This document shows positions 42,661 through 54,662 of a DNA stretch of 64,000 nucleotides, in pieces. Position numbers and translations under genes: made by a program. The stretch comes from Margaritispora aquatica (lineage: Eukaryota; Ascomycota; Leotiomycetes; Helotiales; Discinellaceae), in the NCBI GenBank assembly GCA_007644065.1, contig VJWN01000025.1:381927-445926 (forward strand), in the 5' to 3' direction. The notes beneath the pieces were generated by a model. The model saw nothing but the letters and a program-made list of their open reading frames with translations, was not told where the DNA came from and did no database searches. Each line of letters begins with the position of its first letter. The stretch's first letter is position 1.

Positions 42661-45405
42661 TTACTCCAAAGCCTTGATATTTGCTTGATACTTCTTCCTT
42701 TCAATGATCCTCTGCTTCCCATGTTTCAAGACTAGGGCTCGAAAGCTCTCACTTTCCACCGGCTCCATGAGTACCTCGTCATCTTCAAGAGTCCAGACAC
42801 CTCTTATGCCTTCTGGGATCCCTTCCTCTAGCATCAGCGACTCTGCTACTTTCTCCACATTGGGGCCGAGTTCTAATGTTGTAGCAGCAATAGCGTCTGC
42901 AACGTACACTTCGGGAAAGCCTTTCTCAACTAGATCTCCCATGAACTTCTGAAGTTTAATTGTCTGTTGGGACTGTGTCTGTGACTGTGTTGATGAGTCT
43001 TGTGGGTTTGTTGAGTGTATGCTACCTCGAGTGGCAGCATTGCTTTCCTGGCTGCGGTTTAGGTGCTTGGGAAGAGCTGGGGGAGAAGAAGGAAGATCCG
43101 GTGATATGGCTGATGGGTGTGGTAGATCGGGAAAATGAAAGTCTTGCGTCTCTGGTTCTAAAATCCTCGGTCGTGTTGTTGACTTTCTCCCCGAGTCTCG
43201 GCTAATTTCAGAAACAAACAGTTCTTCCTCATCATCCGACGAATCCTCTACAGACTCTTGTTTGATTTCAGGGTATGATACGTTCTTAAGCGGCGATGGT
43301 TGGAGGACTGGGCGGAAAGGTTGATGATTGTTGACATCGTCCTCGGGAGTGGAAGGTATCTCAGTATCTACACCTTTTCTCCTCTCTATACGCTGGCGTT
43401 TGGAATGGGGGGAACTTTGAAATCCATGAGAGCCTCGTTTTCGTGATGCTAAGTCGGGTGCTACTCGAGGTGAGGCGTCAGGAGGAGATTCCAGATCGTT
43501 ATCGTGCTCATGCTCAACACTACGATCCTGGTCGTCTTGCTCATCCTCATCCTCTTCTGCGTTAGAGTCTGTTTCTTGATTGACAGTTGCCAACAACTGT
43601 GCATCGATCAGAGATGTGTCATGAGAGTCATCATCCCTCATCCTCTCTCGACAGATTTCATCCATGTCTGAGAGGTACTCCTCGAAGTGTTTGGATAGGT
43701 CTCTTGCAGCATTTAGATTTCGACTGGGATCTATACCCATTCGACGGGTGACTTCTGGCCACAGGTTGAGGTTTATAACTCGTTCATACCCCCCAAAGTC
43801 AGCCGACTCAACCAATTGCCAGAGCTTGAACAGGGAGATCGAACGATTTCCAATCATAGGATTGAAATCAACTTTAAAACCATATGCCTCAGCAGCATCT
43901 AACAAATTTGCCTCGAACGATTCCTCATCTCTGGTAGTCTCATCATCTAAACCTTTGGCTTGCTGGCTATTCGGTGAATCATCTTGTGCATCCCTGATCG
44001 CTTCATCATCTCTGGTGGTGTCATTATCTAAACCTTGGGCTGTCTGGCTGTTCGGTAAATAGTCTTGTGAATCTGCGATTTCCGCATTTCGATCAACAAG
44101 GGGTTTAGACGAGCTAGGATCCAGCAAAGGCTTTGTTGCGGGCGGTGGCATATCTTTAGATTTGCCCTTCAATCCACTGGTTTGCTGCACTGTAGGTATC
44201 ACGTACTCCCTGAAGTGGTTGCTCCACTCTTGAGCTGTGTGCCCGGGATTCTAGTTCAACTAAGTCAGCCCCATCATCTCCCCCAGAATCTAAACTGCCA
44301 TACCTCTTTTTGCCATTGCAACCAAAAATCGATCAACTGGTCATCCGAAACAGTCAAGATATCATCATGAAAACTGACCAGATTATCTGTTTCATCTTGC
44401 GTAAATACATTCCCAGACCTAACCCGCTCAGGAGACAACTGTATTGGGGACGATGAAGTTTGTGCTGAAACCTTCTGAGGACGAGAGAGTCCCTTTCGGT
44501 TTTCTTTCTTCACTAAGTCTGCGTCGCTGGAGGATCTCTTCCTCGGGGCTTTGGAACCTTGCGTTTTTATGTTTGATTCTCTGATAGCCCGTGAAGATAA
44601 TGCCTCTGGCTTGGAATTTTTCTGTGCCAATGTAGAAGGGGCAGTTCTACGTAGAGCAGGCGGAGACCGATTCTTCGATCGAGTGGGCATATTATCAAGA
44701 CTTGTCTTTTTCTTTGGTGGTATTTCTTCCTCCACGCTGTCCTCCTCTTCTTCCTCCTCTTCCTCCTCCTCCTCCTCAAAATCAGGGCGAGGCAGGCGGT
44801 CAAGATGTTTGATCCATCTGTCACGCCAGGATTGAAAAGTATGCCTGGGGTTCTAGATCACTCCTTAGCATGGTTACTTGCGAGCAAGAACTTACGGACC
44901 TTAGCCTCGAGTTGCTTAAATAGCACATTTCCTTTCGTTGAGGCACCTTGCCTCTCCGCTCTTGCGCACCATTCCATCAAGACCCGATCATCCTCCGCCG
45001 TAAATGCCGTTCGACCGTGTCTCCCTGGCTGCGTCGAACCAATTTCCCTGGCTATTGCTATATCAGGGCCTGCGCGGTGATCTTCGATATTTTGCAATTC
45101 GCCTTTCTTGACCGACTGCTCAATGTATGTCCATGAGATGGATCCAACAGGCTGGTTTTTGCGTACATGGTCTGCAATTATTATATCTGCCTGTCCCTCA
45201 GCGAGTACAACTACCCCTCCATTAGACTACAGAGATGTTAGCACTGCTTACAGTATGTCTCTGTGCTACGAATACGAACTGTCACCCAATCCGATATAGT
45301 GTTTCGAGCAGGGATGCGTTGCAATAGGTAAAATTTCTTTCCCTCGAATAGTTGGCCATTGCCTGATCCTCCCGCACCTTCATAAACAATCTTCGCTCGA
45401 GGCAT
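42661..45405 (-). CDS. RAP1: Telomere-binding protein Rap1 (BRCT, Myb, Myb-like, ARID-like, RCT)
   Basis: Telomere-capping protein acting with the shelterin-like complex. Exons 45405-45286, 45226-44900, 44852-44304 and 44250-42661 (introns 59, 47 and 53 nt) give 861 aa. Domains: N-terminal BRCT (AKIVYEGAGG ... SISWTYIEQSVKKGELQNIE), Rap1-type Myb (RTAFTAEDDRVLMEWC ... HTFQSWRDRWIKHL), an E11 acidic run and a basic linker, a second Myb-like segment (FTQDETDNLVSFHDDI ... GHTAQEWSNHFREYV), an ARID-like domain (VDFNPMIGNRSISLFKLWQL ... MGIDPSRNLNAARDLSKHFE), an acidic/Ser-rich region and a C-terminal RCT domain (TIKLQKFMGDLVEKGFPEVY). The start at MPRAKIVYEG fits the usual Rap1 N-terminus, but the frame stays open about 52 codons further upstream. 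Confidence 0.92.
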
Positions 45406-45763
45406 TGCGATATCACTGTTGCGCAAAGTAAGGAACGCGTCAAGGCAAGGTTTGATCGTGTCCGTTACTCTCTCTTGGTTTTCAAAGGATTCCAGAACAT
45501 TTTGCGCGTATTGAAAGACGTGGTTAAAGTCAATAATGCAGAGTTCTAAGCTATTGACAGAAAGCAGTTACGAGGACGCGCTCGAATTCAAAAGAATTCT
45601 GACCATCACGTGATTGAATTTCTGAATGGCCGGATTCTGACGCATATGTCAGGCTTCTTTGAATCATCAACAAACCTGGTTCTCCCTTTATGGTCTAAAC
45701 AGATCCAGAGAAACTCAGGAATCACATGTTTCACTCTTCACCTCTTTGTATACTCAACTCACA
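45406..45763. promoter_or_regulatory. Divergent promoter region RAP1 / SWF1
   Basis: 358 nt between two divergent genes. On the minus strand the RAP1 frame remains open to about 45560 (see findings). A CACGTG palindrome occurs at 45607-45612. Confidence 0.45.
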
Positions 45764-47164
45764 ATGGTTTCTATCCGTGATGTTGCAGTAGTGGTTTTAG
45801 TGATCTCGTTTTTCACCTTCGTAGCCTTCTTTGGGAGGATTCCAGCCTTAAGGTACTTGGGTTTGCTTAGAATTCCTGTCGTAGCTACATCTCCATCGAC
45901 TTTCTATAACTAACTTCTTACAGAAACACTCCAATAGGCGCTCTTCATCGAGTAATATGGATTCATATTCCTCGTGGTCTAAGGACATTAGATCAGAGGT
46001 TGTCACAAGGACGACTAAGCGCATGGGTGGCTAGACAAGCTCATATTCTTATGAATGATAGACATCCCGTTGTTATGGTTAGTATATCGTGTAAATTCGG
46101 TGTTTACCTATACACGATCATTCCTGTAGCACAGACTTAGCTAATTCTGAAAGATATTCTTTATTGCTTTGCTAGTGGTAGCAGAATGTCTCTTCTTGCC
46201 ACCAGCCTGGTCTCTTCTCGACCTTCCGACTAAGACTATCTCAATAGCTTTGCTTTTAATGCCCTACTTATTTCTTTACGCGGCAGCATCTACTGATCCC
46301 GGCTATATCGAGGCGGGGAATCTTCCTCGAGCCATGTCGCTTTATCCGTACGACTTTACAATATTTTTCCCAGGTCATACGTGCCGCACTTGCCATACCC
46401 TTAAGCCAGCGCGGTCGAAGCATTGCAGCATCTGCAAGAGATGCATTTCGAAGTATGATCATCATTGCATTTTCATTAACAGTTGTGTTGGTTACGGCAA
46501 CCAGCATTATTTCCAGCTACTACTGCTTTTTACAGGAATCCTTACTACTTGGACTTCATACGTAGGACTAAATCTACTATCGATAGAAATCCGTAAGCAA
46601 ATTCCTTCCTGGAAGATTTGGGGAGAGGGTTTTACTTGGAAACAATACGCAAACATTTGGGCATATATCCTCCAGGAGTATACTCGTATTGGAGCAGTTA
46701 CTTTGCTCTGCATTCTGACGTCGCCTCTCGTCTGGGGACTTCTTGGTTACCATCTTTATCTGATATATTCTGGCACGACAACTAATGAATCTCTTAAATG
46801 GGGAGATTGGGCTGCGGAAATGGCCGACGGTTTTGTCTTCAAACGAAACTTAAAAAAGGATCGCCAGAAAGACCCAAGAATTGAACCGATACTTACCCAC
46901 TGGCCAGTTGAGAGTGCGCAAATTGTTCTACGAACAGAAGACGGGCTCCCTCCCGTGGGTCCTCAGGCCATAGGTGAGGGAGAGTGGCAGCGAGTCTGGC
47001 GACTGGCGGAAGTGGAAAACCTTTATGACCTTGGCTTCTGGGACAACTTAATAGATGTATTCTGGGCTAGATATGGCTTGTATGGTAATAAAGGCCACGA
47101 GGACACGCCACAGTGGCCCCAAGGATCTGATGCAACAAGCAGGGCCAGAACGGAGACAAGATAG
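45764..47164 (+). CDS. SWF1: DHHC palmitoyltransferase Swf1
   Basis: An ER/endomembrane enzyme that S-palmitoylates cysteines next to transmembrane segments. Exons 45764-45852, 45924-46077 and 46154-47164 (introns 71 and 76 nt) give 417 aa. The N-terminal signal-anchor helix (VAVVVLVISFFTFVAFF) is followed by three further membrane segments. The cysteine-rich domain HTCRTCHTLKPARSKHCSIC continues to KYDHHC (DHHC at 183-186) and FINSCVGYGNQHYF. The TTxE-like turn after TM4 reads SGTTTNESLKWGDW. The early N-terminal helix and LKPARSKHCSIC wording favour Swf1 over Pfa3/Akr1-type enzymes. The C-terminal tail is hydrophilic. Confidence 0.92.
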
Positions 47165-47709
47165 GATTGTCAGTAGCGGTCTACAGGGCTTTACAATATC
47201 TGGCACGACTTTTGCCTACTTCACTTCTCACCTGAGTTCGGTTAAAGTGGTGTATTATTGAAAGTTCAAAGTCAGCAGCCTTGTCGTGTTAACATTCTTT
47301 TCTGGTTCTCTACAGGCTGCTCAATCTATGGGAGATCCGTTTGATTCGAGATTATTCACCGCGAATGCGTGAATGCGAGGCTGAACCAACGTCTCCAGCG
47401 AGTCAGCCACAATGCAGGCCAGCACACCAAAGTGGGGCCGCTGCATCTCATGCACCTGCACCTAATGACGCCTGAGCCGTTGAGCTGTTACTGTATTTTA
47501 CTAGCTTCATTCATCTTCTTTGGTTGACCGTCTCTTCATTGCTTTGGAAACATTCCTGTTCACCACTACTTCTTATCTTCCAGATTTCAGTACCTACCCC
47601 CTCGAGTGCATCATCAACATCGGAAATTTCAAGTCTGTCATTATCGACCATCTCTTTTATTCTTGTGTCAGATATCCTATAATTTTCAACAGAATCACTT
47701 CCTGAAATC
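47165..47709. other. Intergenic region between SWF1 and the zinc-protein gene
   Basis: About 545 nt with no gene recognised. Both neighbours are on the plus strand, so it holds one 3' end and one promoter. Confidence 0.45.
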
Positions 47710-48937
47710 ATGATAAAAGCGATGAGAAGCCTTCGCACCATATCCACATACTCAGAAAACCTGTCCGATCCTTCTCCAACTTACGAGCCAAGCCCACGAT
47801 ACGAAGCTTCGGCAGAGAAATATGTTTCTGGCTCAAGTCCACGTTCTATACCTAGTCACCAACCCACTTTCATCTCAGAAGAGAATAGGGACAAGACAAG
47901 CTGGACGAAATGGACTATACCAGAAGGCGATCAAAGTAAGTGGAACCGCGGTTGACTTTTCAGCATATTGCTAAAACCCGCCCTCACAGTTACAATATAT
48001 CGGCCAGCTCCCACCGACCATTCAAGATATGCATATACAGTGGACCCAATTCCCAACATACCCAGTGGAGGGCGAGGTTAGATGTCCTTGAATTATGGCA
48101 ATGGAATAGCACTTATTATTTTATATAGTGACCCTGACGTCCGCAACCCCAATAACAGTATCGTACCCTGCTTCTCCATCTTGGGAGCCTTTGCCATCCT
48201 GTCTTAAGGACTGCGCACTCTGTGCGCCCTCTCCTCGGAAAGATAACCAGTATCCATTTCTTCCTATCTTCACTTTCCCAAAGACTAGTACAGAGCCAGA
48301 GAACCCTTTCACACCAGAGACGAACACAGTCACAACGCCAAAATTCTGCCAGCAAGCCTTGCTGCATCGTTCTCAAAGAGCGAGGACCAAACACCACGCC
48401 AAGCTTGAAACGTCTTGTGAGGAATGCGGTTGGAGGGCTTTTACTTCCCCTAATTTGCCATCGCCTCCTCCTACACAATCTAACGGTGTACATCGAAGAG
48501 ATTCAATGGCTTCATCAGCGCAATCACTAGGCACTAACCCCAATACGACATCTCGTTCGCTTAACACACTGCCTTCACCATCCGCACCAAGCGACTCACA
48601 ACTTATCCTTGACGCATCCTCGAGATCCAAAGATGCCTATTCTCGTGAGATGAAGAAGGCGCTTGGAGGTTGGATCTCTGACCGCTTCATTTTCGAATCA
48701 CATATAGCTCCGACAGTCAGGGAGCACAGAACATTTTTAGGCTGTTGGATTTGTTGGGAACACGAGGGTGTATGGAAGGAGGGAATGGAGCCCGGGGAAT
48801 GGTGGAATCATATGGAACTCCATTTCGGAATGAAGGAGAATGGAGGTGAAGGTTACAGGATGTGCATAGGGGATAATGGTTGGATGAACAAGAGGGAGAG
48901 TTGCAGGGCAAGGGCTTGCGTCAAGATCCATTCATGA
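47710..48937 (+). CDS. Unrecognised protein with C-terminal C2H2-like zinc motif
   Basis: I do not recognise the family. Exons 47710-47935, 47990-48076 and 48129-48937 (introns 54 and 52 nt, both with good splice signals) join in frame to 373 aa. The N-terminal two thirds is Ser/Pro-rich and likely disordered, with possible metal-binding pairs CLKDCALC and CEEC. The C-terminal 110 residues look folded: GGWISDRFIFESHIAPTVRE, then CWICWEHEGVWKEGM and WWNHMELHF, giving C-x2-C-x20-H-x3-H, and ending CRARACVKIHS. No signal peptide or membrane helix. A nuclear or nucleic-acid role is possible but not supported by more than the zinc pattern. Confidence 0.8.
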
Positions 48938-49698
48938 TGTTTAGCGTTAGAGTGGAATCAAGAAGACACTCGCTGAGTGCCTTAGATTATAGTTTACTTT
49001 GAGATGGTCATAGGTTATTGCCTTGAGCGACAGAATGGGCAGAATAGGCTCCCGCACATTTCAGTGCTCGAAACACAAAGGCTTGGATGCAAAATGCATC
49101 ATATTATGTACACACAATAAGTCATGAATATTACAAAGCGCCACCTACCTATCTTGTGAAGAATAGAGATATTTTCAAGGCTATGCTTCTCAAGCTTTAT
49201 TGCATCTAGTAAGCAGTCTGCAAATATATGTGACTACAAAATGGGGCAGAAAATATTTACATACAACCTACCCTCGTTGCTTCACTGCTTTCAAATTGCT
49301 TGATTGAATCCTTCCTACCTATGGCCACCGTACTAAACTAATTGAGCTCCTAAAACAAACGTAATAACTAGACATTGCCGCAATTTAGTAACGTGCTCAC
49401 TTACCTTCCATTACCTTAGGTAAGAACTTCCGGGCATTCTTCGGCAAAGTTTTATGAAGACAAATGTCAAACAAGCAAGAGACCCCGCCAGAGAATTATC
49501 GAGCATCAACTACCTACCTACAATTTCCTTCAATACAGCATCATGACCGTATTTTTTGACTTTGCGCAGCATCTCAATTAATTTTGAACCATAGTGTTCC
49601 CAAGCTACATTCATACCACGCTCCACTCTTGCGTATACTTCTGGCTGCAACCTATCAAGCGCCTAATTCCTCGTATCTTCCTCAATTCTGCAGACATT
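48938..49698. other. Intergenic region upstream of PRMT5
   Basis: About 760 nt, AT-rich, with several CTACCTAC-like short motifs. No gene recognised. Confidence 0.45.
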
Positions 49699-52421
49699 AT
49701 GGCGTCTGCACAAGAGCCTCTCTTGAGTCCAGGAATGGACATATCTTCTCCTGTAGATGACTTCACTCCTAACTTTTATGTCGGCCATCATGAGTCGAAG
49801 CGACCTTTGCCTGTCACGGATTTTATTCTGCGACAGGCTCAGGATGTTGGAGTATGCGCCTCGTCATAAAGTAAGACAAAGATGCTAACATTTTCAAGTA
49901 TGATATGCTCACAAGTCCTATCACGACTCCAAGTTTCCAAGCCCGAGTTTTGGCACTTGTTACTTCGTATTTGAGCGAACTGGACGTCTTCGAATCCTCC
50001 ACAGACAGCCATCCGAAGAGCACCCCGCCAGCTCCCATTATCTCTCCACTCGATCCTGCAGATACTCCTCTTACGCCTGGAGATACAGTATCTCAACTAA
50101 TTGCATACTGTAGCCCATGGATAGATTTGTGCTCTCCGGATGCTTTGATTGCAAATATATCTCGCCAAGTACTCAATATCGAAATTGCATACGCGTCATT
50201 CTGTGGTGTCGGGAACATCATTATACCTGGACCAAGAGCATACTCTAGTGGAATGTCATCCAACGATGGACTTATCCAATATGCTCGTGCTATTCAAGAA
50301 GCCCTCACTATTGGAAGCTATATCCATATGGCAATTCATATACCTATGTACGGCAATGATGAGAAAAAGGATATCACAGGTGATTTAAGACCTTTTGCAA
50401 AAGATTTCAAATCTTCTGAAGCGTTGAGGGTCAAGAAAGACATTGATATATATGAGACGTGGGATGCATGGAATTTGATTCGGAGTGTATGTAAATACAA
50501 TGCAAGACTCTCAGTAGGTAAGATAAAAATACAAATATTCATACTCCCCATCCTGAAGACGAGTGACGTTTCTTTATCTTATAACGAGAGATTTGACTGG
50601 TAAGAGGATGCATCAATCCTCTGGAGGTACCAAGGATGCTCTTGTGAGAGTACGAAATGGATGAGTTAGTGGAAATACTAACTGGATAATCTAGCTCTTG
50701 CACTTCCTCGCCAGCTTCCTATCGAGTCTTTGCAATCACGATGGTTTGCAGAGCCTTTAAAGATACTCTCGTTCACGCCATCTTCATTCCTCAAGAATAA
50801 AGGAGGTCATCCTGTATTGAGCAAGTCGCACCAGAGCCTACTTTCTCGCTACATGCGCCTCAAGCAACCACCCTGGCTCTTACTTTGTGATGTTGGCCCT
50901 ATACCTGGCTTGGACGATCCAACTGCACGTATACCTACTGCTGATGGATTCCCGTCCCCAAGTGCTGTAGCTGATGCATATGGTTCCTCTACGCCAACGC
51001 CTGCTGAAGCTGCTGAGATGTCTCCAAGAAGTCAGAAATCGAAACCCAGATCCAAAGATGTCGCTGCGCATTTGGTTTACATGAGACATTTGCAAAGAAA
51101 TCAGCCTATAAGGACACCACTTGAGAAGTTTGGTTCTGGTTATCAAGACTATCTCCAAGCTCCTCTTCAGCCATTGACGGATAATCTAGAATCGGTCACG
51201 TACGAGGTTTTTGAGAAGGACCCTGTAAAGTATGATTGGTACGAGCGTGCCATTGAGCAAGCCCTTTCAGATTGGTCTGCACAGCAAAAGCCTACTTCCA
51301 GTCCAAGTGGAGCAGTAGTCATTGCTGTTGCAGGTTCTGGAAGAGGTCCGCTCGTCACTCGTGCTTTGATCGCAAGTCAGAATACTGGGGTTCCTGTGGA
51401 AGTATGGGCAGTTGAGAAGAACCCAAATGCATACGTTCTATTGCAGAGACATAACGAGAAAGAATGGAATGGAGTTGTCACAGTTGTCAAGAGTGATATG
51501 CGAGCCTGGAAGGGACCACTTCGTAGTAAAGCTGGTCCCATTGGACAAGCAATTACGACAACTCCAAGTGCACCAGCGTCGCCTTATGGCAAGGTCGATA
51601 TTCTTGTATCTGAACTGCTCGGATCCTTTGCGGATAACGAGCTCTCTCCGGAGTGTCTGGATGGTGTACAGCATGTTCTTGCACCCCAGTACGGAATCTC
51701 GATCCCTAGCTCATACACTGCACATATGACACCTATCCTCGCTCCAAGACTACACGCGGATATCTCTCACCGAGCCATGACAGATGACACAGCAACAGAG
51801 ACTCCATACGTTGTCATGCTTCACGCCATTGACTTCCTTGCGACATCTGTCCCTGGCCACCCGAAAATCCAGGAAGTATGGGAGTTCGTCCATCCCCTGC
51901 CTGCTTCTACCTTGGCTGTTGCAGAAGCCAGAAGAGGTGGCGGCGTTTCTGGTGGTGGAGGAGGTAGCATGTCTGGAGGTGATGGAGCAAACGAGCATAA
52001 TGTTCGTGCTGCTAAGCTCAAGTACGTTTGCAAGGACAGAGGTGTGGTTCATGGTATTGCTGGATACTTTGAGACTGTTCTTTATGATGGCGAAGCTGGC
52101 AAGGTAGAGTTGAGCACAAGACCAGACACTATCGACGCGAAGAGCAAAGACATGATATCCTGGTTCCCTATCTTCTTTCCTCTCAAGGTATGTTATTTCA
52201 CTTTTACAACTTAAACGATTTTGAGTGCTAATTACTTGCAGACACCACTTTATTTCCCAGATGACTCAGAGCTGGAGATTAGCATGTGGAGACAGACCGA
52301 TGATAGGAAAGTGTGGTATGAATGGTTGGTCGAGGCATATGTCATGGTCGGTCCAGAAAAGCGCATGAGACTCGGTATGAGCGAAATGGGCTCAAGTCGC
52401 AAGGTGGGTTGTCTTATGTAG
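49699..52421 (+). CDS. PRMT5: Type II protein arginine methyltransferase PRMT5 (Skb1/Hsl7)
   Basis: Makes symmetric dimethylarginine on Sm proteins, histones and other targets. Exons 49699-49851, 49899-50517, 50695-52187 and 52242-52421 (introns 47, 177 and 54 nt) give 814 aa, longer than the human 637 because of loops. The N-terminal TIM-barrel part spans about 20-330 (SPWIDLCSPDALI, YARAIQEALTIGSYIHMAIHIPMY, YETWDAWNLIRSVC). The catalytic core has AVAGSGRGPLVTRAL, VWAVEKNPNAYVLL, and the double-Glu motif SELLGSFADNELSPECLDG. The C-terminal barrel ends with YFPDDSELEISMWRQTDDRK and VWYEW. A Gly/Ser-rich insert (GGGVSGGGGGSMSGGDG) interrupts the barrel. A substrate-class protein, SmF, is encoded next door. 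Confidence 0.95.
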
Positions 52422-52813
52422 ATATCTAGTCGGCTGGTTCTTTTGGAAAAGTTCTGCACATGAATTGATGACATGACGACAATCACGTTGCTTCACATCA
52501 CTGTCTGCTTTGCGTGAAATAGATAATTTGATGGATAGTGCTTGCTAGGTCGCTGCCGTACGACCTATGGTATCGTAATTCAATTTTGCTTGCTTTTGCG
52601 TTTGTTCGCATTTGCGTATTTGCATGACCTTGACCGTATCTCTATAACGCCATTGCCCGCCCAGAGAACTTTTGGTATTGAGGCCGATCGGTGCGATTTT
52701 CGTCCTAACCGTTCATAAATTCCCACCCAACCACCATCGAATCTCACACTCTCCCCCTTGCCTTTTAATTCCCCACGTAGAAAATCAGCTTGTTTTCTAA
52801 GCCTAAGCATGTT
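52422..52813. other. Convergent intergenic region PRMT5 / SmF
   Basis: About 390 nt between convergent genes; only 3' ends are expected. No gene recognised. Confidence 0.45.
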
Positions 52814-53309
52814 TCAACCCTCCATCTTCACGTCCCCGTTGCCATTGTTCTGGTTTGCGCTCTGGATCCACAGGACGTTGTTGCATCTGCAGTACTGTCA
52901 GCAAAGCACTTTGTGATCGCATACTAAGCACGTTTTTTCAGGCCCATACCGGATCAGAACCTGCCCCAGAGCACTCGTCATCTTCTGATCAATCCACTCT
53001 TCTGCACCTGAGAGCTGGATGTTCATGTAGCTGTCGATGCTAACCAAGCGACCCTTGTACTCTGTTTGACCCCATTTGAGGCGGATGATGACCTCCTCGT
53101 TGACCCTATATCCGAACAGTCATCAGTATTTCTCCTTCCTCTAAGCTGTCCATCTTCTGCCTACGTCGGCGCGGACTCGAGGGATGGGGAAGACGTACAA
53201 GCCTTGTAGCATAGGCCTTGGGTTAATGGGTATGAACTGCGCGCATATATTAGCTTAGCTTCAGATGAAGGGCGCAGGAGATCAGAGAGAGAAAGCTTAC
53301 GCCGCTCAT
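52814..53309 (-). CDS. SMX3: Small nuclear ribonucleoprotein SmF
   Basis: Core spliceosomal Sm-ring subunit that binds U1, U2, U4 and U5 snRNAs. The frame is broken by three introns and was rebuilt by splice signals: exons 53309-53301, 53236-53199, 53105-52950 and 52886-52814 give 91 aa. The protein begins MSGFIPINPRPMLQGL and carries the Sm1 motif VIIRLKWGQTEYKGRLVSID, YMNIQLSGAEEW, and the Sm2 motif GQVLIRCNNVLWI. The first exon is only 9 nt (three codons). The C-terminal tail (NQNNGNGDVKMEG) is short and lacks RG repeats, as in SmF of other fungi. Confidence 0.93.
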
Positions 53310-53703
53310 TGTTACTGTGGGGTGAGAGCTTTGTGGTGGTAGGCGCGTGAGAGATGTTTTGCGCGTTATGGCGATTGAGCTTCTGAATTTCTTGGGGATG
53401 CGGTTTGGATGCCTGGTGCTGCTTTTGGAGGAGGGGTGCGCATTTAGCGAATGTTTGGGCTGAGGACTGCCAGCATGCAAAATGAATATCACATTTCGTG
53501 TTCTTTTGTCCAGATTCGAAAATTAGATTTAAAAAGAGGGGGAATGGGTTTCAATAAAGAAGATATCAGGTCTCACATAATAATGGAGTTTTCGAGTCCT
53601 GGGATATAGGACAGTGAACGTAGGAGTGATGTAAAGCCAGCAAAATAGCAATAGCTCTAAATAGAAACGCTCATCCTTCATTTAAAGGTATCATAAGTTC
53701 GTC
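53310..53703. other. Intergenic region between SmF and the DUF866 gene
   Basis: About 394 nt. Both neighbours are on the minus strand. No gene recognised. Confidence 0.45.
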
Positions 53704-54393
53704 CTAGTTTCTCCTAATCTCCCACTTCAGGTCCTTAATGCTGACTTCATCTGAAGCTTTATCGTCATAATCGTACCACTCTCCTTCCACAAGATCGATG
53801 CCTGTAAACTTGCTACCAGATTCTAGTCCAGTAGCAAGCCACTCTCCCTATATGTTATTAGTATAAGCTAATAAGCTTAGTGGCGATGTATCATACCTCC
53901 GGCCTGAACTCTGTAAATTCAAGTCCTCGGCAGTCAAACTCTAGAATCTTTTGGCGAGTGGGTGGTGATGCTTGTGTATATGCGATAGGAGGCGACTTAA
54001 TAGTGGCCGACGATTCTCTCTGTAAAATATAAGTATATGGTCAAGACACAAGACAAGTTTTTCAATCTACCTTACACATCTTGCACTTCCACACAAAATT
54101 GGCTTCTCCTCGACTACCGCTCATTTCGTTCATCTCCTGAAAGTATGTTAGCCTGAGATAATGTAGTACCAATGAGGGAAATAACGTACAAAGCGGCTAA
54201 CAGCAACTAAATTCGGATGGATTTCTCTACACGAAGTGCATTGAACCTTGAATGTGTACCAAAAATTCTTAACCTCGCTGTCATCTGGCCTGAGATCAGT
54301 TACCCTGGAATGTGTTAGCATGGATTTTGCTCAAAGTGTGAAAAATCAGTTGACCTACCCGGACAAGTCCGCCGTAAGAGTGAGGGTCATCAT
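53704..54393 (-). CDS. CXXC zinc-binding protein, DUF866 family (C1orf123/YCR090C-like)
   Basis: A small conserved eukaryotic zinc protein of unclear function, likely cytosolic. Exons 54393-54359, 54304-54190, 54136-54071, 54019-53897 and 53847-53704 (introns 49-54 nt) give 160 aa, the usual family length. Family features: N-terminal beta-strand MMTLTLTADLSG, FWYTFKVQCTSCREIHPN (first CxxC), EMNEMSGSRGEANFVWKCKMC (second CxxC), then ILEFDCRGLEFTEFRPEGEW. The four cysteines form one zinc site. The short frames were missed by simple ORF calling because no exon exceeds 145 nt. Confidence 0.92.
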
Positions 54394-54662
54394 CTTTGCT
54401 GAGTTGTGATGATGTTGTAGAAAGGTATGGTATCAGTTTTGCTTAGAATGGCGGGGTTGTTCTGATAGTGAGGGACAAAATTAGCTAAAAGCGGCAGTTA
54501 AACAGATCCACTTTACGAGCTCATCAACCGTATGATTATTTACGGACGACATCCAAGAATCACAATCACAACTGAAGCTCTTCCACCACCAATTGACGCT
54601 CTAAAGTTGCCTCCACGACCTTAATTTCTTCGAACTGTTCACTCAATACTCAGCATGTTACG

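Noticed and set aside
45226..45250. A 25-nt intron in RAP1 starting at GTAAGC
   Set aside because: It is too short for fungal splicing. The upstream donor GTGACA gives a 59-nt intron that restores the BRCT frame.
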